Origin: an uncultured Lachnospiraceae bacterium
GTDB lineage: Bacteria; Bacillota; Clostridia; Lachnospirales; Lachnospiraceae
DNA length: 42,986 bases
Reading direction: 5' to 3'
Assembly: GCA_902774125.1 (NCBI GenBank)
Contig: CACYHD010000009.1
Span: 1 to 42,986, forward strand
In this document: positions 15,168-23,294 of the stretch, one piece after another
Layout: each line of letters starts with the position of its first letter
Numbering within the stretch: the stretch's first letter is position 1
The notes under the pieces: model-generated
Seen by the model: only the letters and a program-made list of their open reading frames with translations
Told to the model about the DNA's origin: nothing
Database searches by the model: none
Translations under genes and position numbers: made by a program

Positions 15168-16394
15168 TTACATTTTGATTAAGTCACCTTCGTGAGCTTC
15201 CTTATCAATTGTGATTGTTACAATCTGTTTTGGATGTGGACAGCTTTCCATCTCGTTGCCTCTCTCATCTTTAATCGACAAAACTTTTGTTGCAACATCT
15301 TCTCCATCTTTTTTCATAACCTCGATAACATCGCCTACACAGAACTTATTTTTTTGTTCCAAAGTGAACGTTGTCTGTGCTCCATCAAACTTAGGATTAG
15401 TTACCAATCCTAGATAAACGCTATCTTTGAGATATTCGTTTTTGTCATAAATCTGTGCTTCCTCATCAGGCTTGCCCAGATAAAAACCTGTAGTAAACTG
15501 ACGATATGTGCATTGAGAAATAAGCTTTTTGTACTTAGGAATATTAGCTCTGTACAACGCCTCGTCCTCCAAGTAATCATCAATCGCCATTCTATATGTT
15601 CTAGCAACTGTAGCCACATAGAGAGCTGTTTTCATACGTCCCTCAATCTTAAAGCTGTTGATTCCGGCTTCAATAAGTTCCGGAATATACTCAATCATAC
15701 AAAGATCTTTGGAATTAAAAATGTATGTGCCGCGCTCGTTTTCTTCAATAGGCATATACTGACCAGGGCGATTCTCCTCAACAACCGCATACTTCCATCT
15801 GCAAGGGTGTGTGCACGCACCTTTGTTGGCGTCTCTTCCCGCCATAAATGAGCTGAGCAGGCATCTGCCCGAATATGATATGCACATAGCACCGTGGATA
15901 AAAGATTCAATCTCCATATCCTCAGGTATGTTGCGTCGAATTTCTTTGATTTCAGCGAGGTTAAGTTCCCTTGCAGTAACAACTCTCTTCGCACCTAGCT
16001 TGTACCAAAAATTAAATGTACCGTAGTTAGTGTTATTGGCCTGAGTACTTACGTGAATTTCCATCTCCGGCCACATTTCTCTAATTATTGTAAAAACAGC
16101 TGGATCTGCCACAATCAACGCATCCGGCCCTACTGTTTTCAAATCTTTGATATATTCCTTAACAGGTTCCAAATCAGCATTATGCGCCAAAATATTTACA
16201 GTGACATGAACTCTAACGCCATGCTCATGAGCATACAAAACACCTTCTCTCATCTCTTCCAACGAAAAGTTTTTGGCTTTGGCTCTGAGTCCAAAAACCT
16301 CGCCACCAATATAAACGGCATCTGCACCATATTTAACTGCTGTTTTGAGAACTTCCAAGCTGCTAGCTGGAACTAATAATTCTGGTTTGTTCAT
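15168..16394 (-). CDS. trhP: Peptidase U32-family tRNA hydroxylation protein
   Basis: TrhP, long annotated as a U32 peptidase, is needed for prephenate-dependent formation of 5-hydroxyuridine at wobble U34 of tRNA. The TIM-barrel start PELLVPASSLEVLKTAVKYGADAVYIGG is diagnostic. The cysteine set likely to hold an Fe-S cluster is present (C171, C178, C194, C198, in GAMCISYSGRC and GACTHPC). Length is 408, the single-core form; C-terminal residues form a small beta domain. It begins 17 bases after trmR, whose product methylates the hydroxyl that TrhP installs. The match to Bacillus YrrO (TrhP2) or E. coli YegQ supports the call. Confidence 0.88.
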   Translation of the reverse strand: MNKPELLVPASSLEVLKTAVKYGADAVYIGGEVFGLRAKAKNFSLEEMREGVLYAHEHGVRVHVTVNILAHNADLEPVKEYIKDLKTVGPDALIVADPAVFTIIREMWPEMEIHVSTQANNTNYGTFNFWYKLGAKRVVTARELNLAEIKEIRRNIPEDMEIESFIHGAMCISYSGRCLLSSFMAGRDANKGACTHPCRWKYAVVEENRPGQYMPIEENERGTYIFNSKDLCMIEYIPELIEAGINSFKIEGRMKTALYVATVARTYRMAIDDYLEDEALYRANIPKYKKLISQCTYRQFTTGFYLGKPDEEAQIYDKNEYLKDSVYLGLVTNPKFDGAQTTFTLEQKNKFCVGDVIEVMKKDGEDVATKVLSIKDERGNEMESCPHPKQIVTITIDKEAHEGDLIKM

Positions 16395-16411
16395 CTAAAC
16401 TCCAATCTTAA

Positions 16412-17050
16412 TTACTTTTTTACTGACATTGTTATGCCATCACCTATAGGAACAATTGTTGTCTCGAGCTCTGGGGCATTTTTGACCGCCCTCATATACT
16501 CGCGCATACGCTTGTGTATAGTTCTATCTCTTCTTCTGACAACAAATTTAGACTGAATAATATCGCCGTCTTGCAACACATTATCAGTTATAAGCATTCC
16601 ACCTTTTCTAAGAAGCCTTATAGCCTCCGGCAAATAAAAAATGTACTGTGCTTTGGCTGCATCCATAAAAATAAAATCGAACGATTCCGCCGGAAGGCAT
16701 TGCATCACCTCGAGGGCATCTCCCTCAACTAATTTTATACAATCCTCCTTGCCAGCCTTGGCAATATTAGACAAAGCAATAGGTATTCGCTTGTCGTAGT
16801 TTTCTACTGTTGTTATATGAGCCTTACAGCATTCACTCATCAAAAGAGCTGAGTAACCTACAGCAGTACCCAGCTCTAAAATATCTTTTGGATTAATAGT
16901 TTTGAGAATGACTCTCAAAAAACTTTCCATTTCTTTCCTGATAATCGGAACATTATCTTCATGTGCTTGTTTTTCTATTTGTGCAAGAAGTTCGCTACCA
17001 GGTTTTTCTAGAGAATGAATGTATGTGACTAATCTCTCATCATTGATCAT
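16412..17050 (-). CDS. trmR: tRNA 5-hydroxyuridine methyltransferase (O-methyltransferase family 3)
   Basis: TrmR uses SAM to convert 5-hydroxyuridine-34 to 5-methoxyuridine in tRNA. The SAM-binding motif is ILELGTAVGYSALLM (about 57-71), with FDFIFMDAAKAQY containing the metal-binding Asp and ITDNVL following. At 212 residues it is the size of Bacillus YrrM. Its start overlaps the stop of the MltG-like gene by four bases, and trhP follows 17 bases downstream, the same order as in Bacillus. The neighbour makes the tRNA role much more likely than a catechol-type methyltransferase role. Confidence 0.88.
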   Translation of the reverse strand: MINDERLVTYIHSLEKPGSELLAQIEKQAHEDNVPIIRKEMESFLRVILKTINPKDILELGTAVGYSALLMSECCKAHITTVENYDKRIPIALSNIAKAGKEDCIKLVEGDALEVMQCLPAESFDFIFMDAAKAQYIFYLPEAIRLLRKGGMLITDNVLQDGDIIQSKFVVRRRDRTIHKRMREYMRAVKNAPELETTIVPIGDGITMSVKK

Positions 17051-17451
17051 TCTATCTCCGTAACCTCCTCTGTATCAGGTTTGGCTTCCTCTGGACCGGC
17101 ACTTATAATTTTGAATAATTCTTCTCCGCCTTTGGAATTGTTAAAATTGTATGTGCCTGGTTTTACCTCGTCAACACCGTATATAACCGCCTGAACTTTA
17201 AAAACCGTGGCACTGTTTATTATATTGTATTCTTCAAGCATTTCTCCCAAGTCGCCAATTGTAGTTCCCTTTACAACTGTAATTGTCTTGTCTGTTCCTG
17301 GTGGTTCTTCCACACTGGAATTGCTAAAAACAGCTGATCCAAATCTGAATGCAAGTGTTGCACATACGATTAGGATTACAATCATAACTACATATTGGAA
17401 AAACTTAAAGGATGCTTTTGCTACTCCCTTAGAAGAGTTGTTTTTTTCCAT
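17047..17451 (-). CDS. Short MltG-like membrane protein without catalytic domain
   Basis: The gene holds the place of mltG (yrrL) in the conserved block but codes only 134 residues. One membrane segment (about 19-41) follows a short cytoplasmic tail. The outside part has a LysM-like subdomain pattern of MltG/YceG (KTITVVKGTTIGDLGEMLEE, then a KPGTYNF turn) and an acidic tail. The lytic transglycosylase domain of about 230 residues, with its catalytic Glu, is absent. No frameshift or leftover coding sequence follows, since the trmR start overlaps the stop. It therefore looks like a reduced family member. It might anchor or modulate a peptidoglycan complex. Confidence 0.75.
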   Translation of the reverse strand: MEKNNSSKGVAKASFKFFQYVVMIVILIVCATLAFRFGSAVFSNSSVEEPPGTDKTITVVKGTTIGDLGEMLEEYNIINSATVFKVQAVIYGVDEVKPGTYNFNNSKGGEELFKIISAGPEEAKPDTEEVTEIE

Positions 17452-17454
17452 AAT

Positions 17455-19122
17455 TTATAAATCCACCTCAGAAATAATAGGTATTACTACAGGACGTCTC
17501 TTCATAATATCCCATAGCCAATTTGTAAGGCTATCTCTGATCGCGCCCTTAAGCATAGCCCAGTCAGCATCCGGATGCATCTTAAGTGTTCCATCAACTG
17601 CACCTGTAACTACATACTTGGCATCTTCCATTAAATCCTCAGCCTCTCTAACATATACGAAGCCTCGGCTGACAATGTCTGGACCTGCCAACAATTCATT
17701 AGTGCCTTTCTGTAATGCAATAACGACAATAATGATACCATTTTCAGCAAGGTTTTGTCTATCGCGAAGAACGATATTACCAATATCACCTACGCCTAGA
17801 CCATCAACCAAAACAGATCCTGCTGGAACAGTGCCAACTACCTGAGCTGCACTTTCGTTAAGAGCAAGAACTTGTCCTGACTTAAGAATAAATACATTAT
17901 CCTTTTCAACGCCCATAGTGCGAGCAAGTTTACCATGCTCTCTAAGGTGTCTGTACTCACCATGGACAGGGATTGCATATTTAGGCTTAACTAATGAATA
18001 AATAAGCTTGATTTCTTCCTGGCAAGCATGGCCTGATACGTGAGTATCCTGGAAGATAACTTCTGCTCCTTTTTCATATAGTTCATTAATAACCTTTGAT
18101 ACAGCCTTTTCGTTACCTGGGATAGGTGTTGAACTAAATACGATTGTATCGCCTGGGTTAATATTAACTTTTCTGTGAATTGAAGCAGCCATTCTTGATA
18201 GAGCTGCCATAGATTCACCCTGACTACCTGTTGTGATCAAAACAAGCTGATCGTCAGTATAATTATCTATTTCTTCTATACTAATAAGTGTGTTTTCCGG
18301 AATATGAAGATATTCTAGGTCTTTGGCAACGTTAATAACGTTTACCATACTTCGACCTTCCACTATTACCTTTCTGTTGTACTTAACAGCAGTATCAATA
18401 ATCTGCTGAACACGGTCCACATTAGATGCAAACGTAGCAATAATAATTCTCTGATCCGTGTGTTCGTGGAAAATATGGTCAAATGTCTGTCCTACCGTTC
18501 GCTCCGAAGGCGTAAATCCAGGCCTAAGTACGTTCGTACTATCACACATAAGTGCAAGAACACCCTTTTTGCCCAAATCAGCGAATCTGCGCAAGTTAAT
18601 TGCATCACCGTAAACTGGTGTGTAGTCAACCTTAAAGTCACCTGTATGAACAATAATACCAACCGGTGTATGAATTGCCAAAGCAGCTGCATCGGCAATA
18701 CTGTGGTTAGTCTTAATGAACTCTACTCTAAAATCAGCTAGGTGAACACTCTGACCGAACTTAACGACTTTGCGCTTAACCTGGTCTAACATATTGTGCT
18801 CTTCAAGCTTCTTTTCAATAATACCCATTGTAAGCTTAGTTGCATAAATAGGAACATTGATTTCTTTGAGAACGTAAGGTAATGCACCAATATGATCCTC
18901 GTGACCGTGAGTGATTACAAAACCTTTAATTTGATCTTTAGTTTCTCTTAAAAAGTCGATGTTAGGAATAACGCAATCGATACCTAGCATCTCATCGTCT
19001 GGGAATGACATACCACAGTCCACAACGATAATGTCACCGTTGTACTCAAAAGCTGTGATATTCATACCAATCTGCTCTAGACCTCCCAATGGGATAATCT
19101 TTACGTTAGAATTGTTTGCCAT
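17455..19122 (-). CDS. rnj: Ribonuclease J
   Basis: RNase J is a metallo-beta-lactamase-fold nuclease with 5' exonuclease and endonuclease activity, central to mRNA decay and rRNA maturation in Firmicutes. The zinc motif HGHEDH lies at 72-77. Further motifs include HTGDFKVD, the beta-CASP ATFASNVDRVQQI and VHGEYRHLREHGKLA. At 555 residues it is full length. The start has AGGAGG. It is followed after three bases by the MltG-like gene. Many Lachnospiraceae keep a ribonuclease J at this place between yrzB and mltG. Whether it is the J1 or J2 type is not decided. Confidence 0.96.
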   Translation of the reverse strand: MANNSNVKIIPLGGLEQIGMNITAFEYNGDIIVVDCGMSFPDDEMLGIDCVIPNIDFLRETKDQIKGFVITHGHEDHIGALPYVLKEINVPIYATKLTMGIIEKKLEEHNMLDQVKRKVVKFGQSVHLADFRVEFIKTNHSIADAAALAIHTPVGIIVHTGDFKVDYTPVYGDAINLRRFADLGKKGVLALMCDSTNVLRPGFTPSERTVGQTFDHIFHEHTDQRIIIATFASNVDRVQQIIDTAVKYNRKVIVEGRSMVNVINVAKDLEYLHIPENTLISIEEIDNYTDDQLVLITTGSQGESMAALSRMAASIHRKVNINPGDTIVFSSTPIPGNEKAVSKVINELYEKGAEVIFQDTHVSGHACQEEIKLIYSLVKPKYAIPVHGEYRHLREHGKLARTMGVEKDNVFILKSGQVLALNESAAQVVGTVPAGSVLVDGLGVGDIGNIVLRDRQNLAENGIIIVVIALQKGTNELLAGPDIVSRGFVYVREAEDLMEDAKYVVTGAVDGTLKMHPDADWAMLKGAIRDSLTNWLWDIMKRRPVVIPIISEVDL

Positions 19123-19213
19123 GTTTTCCTCCTATTAAAATTTTCCGAACAATAAAATTACACAGAGAATTATTATTCTCCATCGCATATCAACGCCCGA
19201 AAAATCAGCCTGT

Positions 19214-19477
19214 TTACTGAGTTAATTCAATGTCCTCAAGTAGCTCAGAAAAAACTTTTCCAATATATGCTACTTCTGATTCATCTGATACCATCTCATA
19301 AACAGCATCCTCTTCTTCGTCATTAGATACGTCTTTTAATATATAAGCTTCCGCTTCCTCATTCTCAACATCATCTGTTACGAGAATGTAGTTAACACCA
19401 TTAATTCTAGTTTCTTCCAAGATAGCAAACTCAATTTCTTCGCCATCTTCTGTTGTAAAAGTCAAAAATTCTTCCAT
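19214..19477 (-). CDS. yrzB: DUF1292 protein YrzB
   Basis: An 87-residue acidic cytoplasmic protein of the DUF1292 family, whose function is unknown. Typical features are the opening FTTEDGEEIEFAILEE, the strand NYILVTDD, the acidic EEEDAVYEMV and the ending LLEDIEL. AGGAAAG lies before the ATG. It follows ruvX by 22 bases, as in Bacillus and most Firmicutes, where the order ireB-ruvX-yrzB is nearly fixed. The 91-base gap to RNase J contains a weak inverted repeat and no clear terminator. Confidence 0.92.
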   Translation of the reverse strand: MEEFLTFTTEDGEEIEFAILEETRINGVNYILVTDDVENEEAEAYILKDVSNDEEEDAVYEMVSDESEVAYIGKVFSELLEDIELTQ

Positions 19478-19499
19478 GTCTTTCCTCGTCTCATCTCTT

Positions 19500-19919
19500 C
19501 TATTTATTATTATTCATATACTGCTCCAGTATAACTACAGCAGCTATCATATCAACGTATTCGTTTCTCTCTTGTTGGGGAATGTTAAGCTCATCCATAA
19601 TCTCGTATGCTTCTACAGTTGTAAGCCTCTCATCCTCGAACTCAATTGGAATGTCAATTCTTGCTTTTATCTTGGCTGCAAATTCTTTTGTTTTTGCAAC
19701 GCGTTCACCACTAGTTCCATCAATATTGAGGGGTAAGCCAAGAACAATTTTTTCCACACTGTTTTCTTCAACAAGCTGAACAATTCTTGCCAAAGTCTGT
19801 CTCAATTTGTTAGGGGACTTGCGCTTGATTATTTCTTTGCCTTGAGCTGTTATTCCAAGTGCGTCAGTCATTGCGACGCCAACTGTCTTAGAACCATAAT
19901 CTAATGCCATTATTTTCAT
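19500..19919 (-). CDS. ruvX: Holliday junction resolvase-like RuvX (YqgF)
   Basis: YqgF/RuvX is an RNase H-fold nuclease needed for processing the 5' end of pre-16S rRNA and proposed to resolve Holliday junctions. The 139-residue protein has the opening strand MALDYGSKTVGVAM with its catalytic Asp, the IVLGLPLNIDGTSGERV block, FEDERLTTVEA and the C-terminal DMIAAVVILEQYM, all conserved. A promoter at 20025-20053 and a perfect 8-bp hairpin (19945-19966) precede it, so it can be transcribed separately from ireB. Confidence 0.95.
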   Translation of the reverse strand: MKIMALDYGSKTVGVAMTDALGITAQGKEIIKRKSPNKLRQTLARIVQLVEENSVEKIVLGLPLNIDGTSGERVAKTKEFAAKIKARIDIPIEFEDERLTTVEAYEIMDELNIPQQERNEYVDMIAAVVILEQYMNNNK

Positions 19920-20024
19920 TCAAACAAATCTCCCATATACAACAAGCCATTGCATTCACAATGGCTCACAAAAGGCGCATCGATACAATATATACACTAT
20001 GTATAAAACAAAAAGTGCCTATGT

Positions 20025-20053
20025 ATTATACTCCCTACACCTCAATAAGGCAA
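20025..20053 (-). promoter_or_regulatory. Promoter of the ruvX-yrzB-rnj transcript
   Basis: Minus-strand TTGCCT (20048-20053), 17-base spacer, perfect TATAAT (20025-20030). It is located just past ireB, with a leader of about 100 bases containing an 8-bp hairpin at 19945-19966. Confidence 0.65.
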
Positions 20054-20059
20054 GTACTA

Positions 20060-20320
20060 TTATTGTAACTTTGCCTCAATATAATATCTTACTGTTTCTT
20101 CGATTAATTCGTCGCGCTCCACCTTCATAATCAAGCTACGCGCATTCTTATGACTTGTGATATAAGTTGGATCACCAGACATAATATAACCAACAATCTG
20201 GTTAACCGGATTGTATCCTTTTTCTGCCAAAGCATCATAAACCTTTTCTAGTACTTCTGATGCTCCGTATGTCTGTTCCTGTGGAACGTTAAAAAATTGT
20301 GTGTTTCCTAAATCGCTCAT
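20060..20320 (-). CDS. ireB: IreB family regulatory phosphoprotein (DUF965)
   Basis: IreB in Enterococcus is a small dimeric substrate of the PASTA kinase IreK and lowers cephalosporin resistance. The 86-residue protein carries the signature EKGYNPVNQIVGYIMSGDP, then NARSLI and RDELIEETVRYYIE. Thr7 and Thr17 lie in the N-terminal tail, where the enterococcal protein is phosphorylated. The start has GAGGAAAG. Its own promoter lies at 20360-20388. The order ireB-ruvX-yrzB matches Bacillus yrzL-yrrK-yrzB. Confidence 0.93.
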   Translation of the reverse strand: MSDLGNTQFFNVPQEQTYGASEVLEKVYDALAEKGYNPVNQIVGYIMSGDPTYITSHKNARSLIMKVERDELIEETVRYYIEAKLQ

Positions 20321-20359
20321 ATAACTTTCCTCATTTCCGTTAAAGAATGTCTTAGAATA

Positions 20360-20388
20360 ATTTTATTATAAATCGATAAATGTTGCAA
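20360..20388 (-). promoter_or_regulatory. Promoter of ireB
   Basis: Minus-strand TTGCAA (20383-20388), 17-base spacer, TAAAAT (20360-20365). It lies in the mtaB-ireB gap, with a leader of about 35 bases. Confidence 0.65.
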
Positions 20389-20391
20389 GTT

Positions 20392-21675
20392 TTATGCCAT
20401 TAATTCATCATTTTCTAGTTTGACTGCTGTGACACACTTAATGCTATTAATCCAATTCTCACTAGTTTCAGCAGAAACAGTCAAATAATTACGTGTATGA
20501 CCAACTAAACGACCGTCCTTTTTTTGCTCCTCGAACAAAACTTCTAAAGGCTGTCCAACATATTGCATTTCATACTCATTTTGCAGCTGTTTGCCTAGCG
20601 CTATTAGTTGTTCACTTCTTGCAGACTTAACGCTCTCATCAACTTGATTATCCATGGATGCTGCAACTGTTCCATCTCTCCTAGAATATTTAAAAACATG
20701 TAACATACTGAAGCGAACCTTTTTGACAAACTCCATAGTCGTTGCAAAATCCTGGTCATCTTCACCCGGAAATCCGACAATAATATCTGTAGTAATTGCT
20801 GGATCGTCGAAGTATTTTCTCAACAACTCACACTTTTCCAAATATTCTGCAGTTGTATAATGTCTGTTCATTCCCTTTAGTATCTTGTCGCATCCACTTT
20901 GAAGTGACAAATGGAAATGCGGACATAATGTACGAGTCTCACTAATTGTTTTGACAAAGTCCTCAGTAATAATGTCAGGGTTAAGGGAGCTCAATCTCAA
21001 TCTTTCTAATCCCTTAATCTGATCTAACATAACAATAAGGTCTTGTAGTGTTTTGTCTCCATCTTTATATGAAGAAACTTCTATTCCTGTAATTACAATT
21101 TCCTTGTAGCCTAGCTGCACAAGTTCAATCGCCTCTTTTATAACACTGTCAATACTTCTACTTCTCACTCTACCTCTGGCATAAGGGATAATGCAGTATG
21201 AGCAAAAATTATTGCATCCGTCCTGAATTTTGATATGAGCTCTCGTATGCTCTGTAACAGTCGCATAATCCATATCCTCATATTCGTCAGTATTGTTAAT
21301 ATCGATAACCTGAGTCATATTAGTCTCGTTATCATTCATGTATTGTTCTACTATATCAACTATATTATTTTTCTTGTTATTGCCCACAACTATATCAATA
21401 CTTGGATCAAGCTGGGCTTCTTCGGTTTTGGTCTGAGCGTAGCAGCCACATGCCACAACTACAGCCTCCTGATTCTTTTTTTTGGCCCTATGAAGCATTT
21501 GTCTTGACTTTCTATCGGCTATGTTTGTCACAGAACATGTGTTGACTATATATATGTCTGCAACATCATTAAAAGAGGCTATTTCATAGCCCTTTTGTTT
21601 GAACAACTCCTCCATGTGAGCTGTCTCGTATGAATTGACCTTGCAGCCAAGATTGTGAAATGCGACTTTTTTCAT
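20392..21675 (-). CDS. mtaB: tRNA t6A37 methylthiotransferase
   Basis: MtaB is a radical-SAM enzyme that converts t6A37 to ms2t6A37 in ANN-decoding tRNAs. The N-terminal domain has the three cluster cysteines (C11 in FHNLGCKVNSYE, C47 in VNTCSVTN, C78 in ACGCYAQ). The radical-SAM motif is QDGCNNFCSYCIIPYARG. A TRAM-like domain closes the protein (LEVLFEE, HTRNYLTV). I place the start at 21675, with AAAGGA six bases upstream and 427 residues. An upstream in-frame ATG at 21753 would run through the promoter and adds a non-homologous tail. It diverges from the HPr-like gene. Confidence 0.95.
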   Translation of the reverse strand: MKKVAFHNLGCKVNSYETAHMEELFKQKGYEIASFNDVADIYIVNTCSVTNIADRKSRQMLHRAKKKNQEAVVVACGCYAQTKTEEAQLDPSIDIVVGNNKKNNIVDIVEQYMNDNETNMTQVIDINNTDEYEDMDYATVTEHTRAHIKIQDGCNNFCSYCIIPYARGRVRSRSIDSVIKEAIELVQLGYKEIVITGIEVSSYKDGDKTLQDLIVMLDQIKGLERLRLSSLNPDIITEDFVKTISETRTLCPHFHLSLQSGCDKILKGMNRHYTTAEYLEKCELLRKYFDDPAITTDIIVGFPGEDDQDFATTMEFVKKVRFSMLHVFKYSRRDGTVAASMDNQVDESVKSARSEQLIALGKQLQNEYEMQYVGQPLEVLFEEQKKDGRLVGHTRNYLTVSAETSENWINSIKCVTAVKLENDELMA

Positions 21676-21691
21676 TTTTTGTCCTTTTTTC

Positions 21692-21720
21692 TTGTTTAAA
21701 ATATAAAACCGTGATACTAT
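21692..21720 (+). promoter_or_regulatory. Promoter of the HPr-like gene
   Basis: Plus-strand TTGTTT (21692-21697), 17-base spacer, TACTAT (21715-21720). The predicted leader of about 75 bases contains a short hairpin (21731-21753). The -10 box overlaps the minus-strand -10 box of mtaB by five bases. Confidence 0.6.
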
Positions 21721-21743
21721 ATTTAAAGAAGTGGAGTTTTCAA
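21716..21743 (-). promoter_or_regulatory. Promoter of mtaB
   Basis: Minus-strand TTGAAA (21738-21743), 16-base spacer, TATAGT (21716-21721), with a leader of about 34 bases. It shares its -10 region with the opposite promoter of the HPr-like gene. Confidence 0.6.
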
Positions 21744-21802
21744 GAACATCCACTTAACTTAGATGTAATCATAATGATAACAATTGAAAGTGAGGTGCTT
21801 TT

Positions 21803-22036
21803 ATGAAAACAGTAAAGATTAATTTAGGATCTATCGACAAAGTTAAAGCTTTTGTTAACGATATTGCTAAGTTTGATAGTGACTTCGATCTAGTATCAGG
21901 AAGATATGTAATCGACGCTAAGTCAATTATGGGAATCTTCAGTCTAGACCTATCAAAGCCAATCGAGCTAAACATTCATAGCGAAGATGATATCGATGCT
22001 GTAATGGAAGCTTTAGCTCCATATATCGTTAAATAA
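21803..22036 (+). CDS. HPr-like protein lacking the phosphocarrier histidine
   Basis: The 77-residue product has the HPr fold pattern: KFDSDFDLVSG, then AKSIMGIFSLDLSKP matching the KSIMGVMSL segment of HPr, and a C-terminal helix. True HPr has GLHARP around His15; here that place reads LGSIDKVK, so neither His15 nor Arg17 is present and PTS phosphotransfer is not possible. Ser41, equivalent to the regulatory Ser46, is kept. This resembles the logic of Bacillus Crh, which lost His15 but signals through Ser46. AGTGAGGTG precedes the ATG. It is monocistronic, with its own promoter and terminator. A role in catabolite signalling is inference; a structural relic is also possible. Confidence 0.85.
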   Translation: MKTVKINLGSIDKVKAFVNDIAKFDSDFDLVSGRYVIDAKSIMGIFSLDLSKPIELNIHSEDDIDAVMEALAPYIVK

Positions 22037-22054
22037 TACGATTAGGTACTTATT

Positions 22055-22085
22055 ACTGCACTCATTGAGAGTGCAGTTTTTTTTT
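22055..22085 (+). terminator. Intrinsic terminator after the HPr-like gene
   Basis: A perfect 9-bp stem (22055-22063 with 22069-22077) with a 5-base loop is followed by nine T on the plus strand. It sits between convergent genes and faces the end of thiI. Confidence 0.9.
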
Positions 22086-22096
22086 GCCCTATTTTA

Positions 22097-23278
22097 CTAT
22101 TCTCCTACCTTAATCAATTCTACAGATTCAACTGCTTCCTTGAACAGTCCATCAATCACATCATCAAGCTTAGTCTCTGATGCTTTAATCTTGTTAATAT
22201 TAGGTTTTGTTACAGGATGCTTAGCGACGAATATTGTACAGCAATCCTCGTAAGGTAGAATTGATGTTTCGTATGTATCTATCTTAAGTGAAATATCAAT
22301 AATGTCCTGCTTGTCAAAAGCAATCAAAGGTCTGAATACCGGAAGTGTACATACTTCGTTTGTTGCAGCCAAGCTCTGTGTAGTCTGACTGGCTACCTGT
22401 CCGATAGACTCACCAGTTATAAGACACTGTGACTCTTCCTTTGCTGCAAAATACTCAGCGATTTTCATCATATATCTTCTCATAATAATTGTAAGCTCAT
22501 CATGAGGACATTTCTCATATATAGCAAGCTGGATATCAGTAAAGTTAACAACGTACAAGTTCATTGGTCCTGAATACTTAGACACCTGCTTAGCTAAGTC
22601 CACAACTTTTTGCTTAGCTCTCTCTGATGTATAAGGTGGCGCGTGGAAATATACAGCATCAACCTTAACACCACGCTTAGCAACCATCCAACCGGCAACC
22701 GGTGAATCGATTCCACCAGAAAGCAAAAGCATACCTTTGTCTGATGTACCAACCGGCATTCCACCAAGTCCCGGTACTTCCTTAGAATAAATGTTAATAT
22801 GCTCTCTTACTTCAACGTTAATCACAACTTCTGGCTTGTGAACATCTACTTTGAGCTCTGGGAATTTTTGCAACAAATCTCCACCTAACTCAGCAGCCAA
22901 TTCCATTGAGTTGAGAGGATAATTCTTTCTCGCTCTTCTTCCCATAACCTTGAATGTGAAATCTTTTTTGTCATATGTCTGATCAACGAAATCGATAACC
23001 TGTTCGCTTAGTTTGTCATAGCCTTCGTCTTCAACCTGAAGCATAGGACAAATACCAGATATACCAAATACTTTTCCTAGTGCATCCATTGTCTCATCGA
23101 AATCAAAGTCTCCATCGGCATATGTGTATATTCTGCCTCTTTCCTTAGAAACTACGAACTCGCCGTCAATCTTTTTCAATGCATCGCGAATGTTTCTCAC
23201 CAACGCATCTTCAAAAATATATCTGTTTTTTCCCTTTAATCCAATTTCTGAATACTTAATCAAAAAAGCTTTAATCAT
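22097..23278 (-). CDS. thiI: tRNA 4-thiouridine synthase ThiI
   Basis: ThiI activates U8 of tRNA with ATP and transfers sulfur to make 4-thiouridine; some members also serve thiamine thiazole synthesis. The ferredoxin-like and THUMP domains fill the first 170 residues. The PP-loop is LLLSGGIDSPVAG, with the substrate loop GESIGQVASQT. The YEDCCTIF stretch holds the conserved cysteine. No rhodanese domain is present, normal for Firmicutes, so a dedicated cysteine desulfurase should supply sulfur; one lies directly upstream (16-base gap). I place the start at 23278 after AGAGGAG; a longer in-frame start would overlap the upstream gene. Confidence 0.95.
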   Translation of the reverse strand: MIKAFLIKYSEIGLKGKNRYIFEDALVRNIRDALKKIDGEFVVSKERGRIYTYADGDFDFDETMDALGKVFGISGICPMLQVEDEGYDKLSEQVIDFVDQTYDKKDFTFKVMGRRARKNYPLNSMELAAELGGDLLQKFPELKVDVHKPEVVINVEVREHINIYSKEVPGLGGMPVGTSDKGMLLLSGGIDSPVAGWMVAKRGVKVDAVYFHAPPYTSERAKQKVVDLAKQVSKYSGPMNLYVVNFTDIQLAIYEKCPHDELTIIMRRYMMKIAEYFAAKEESQCLITGESIGQVASQTTQSLAATNEVCTLPVFRPLIAFDKQDIIDISLKIDTYETSILPYEDCCTIFVAKHPVTKPNINKIKASETKLDDVIDGLFKEAVESVELIKVGE

Positions 23279-23294
23279 TGTTTTCTCCTCTTCG

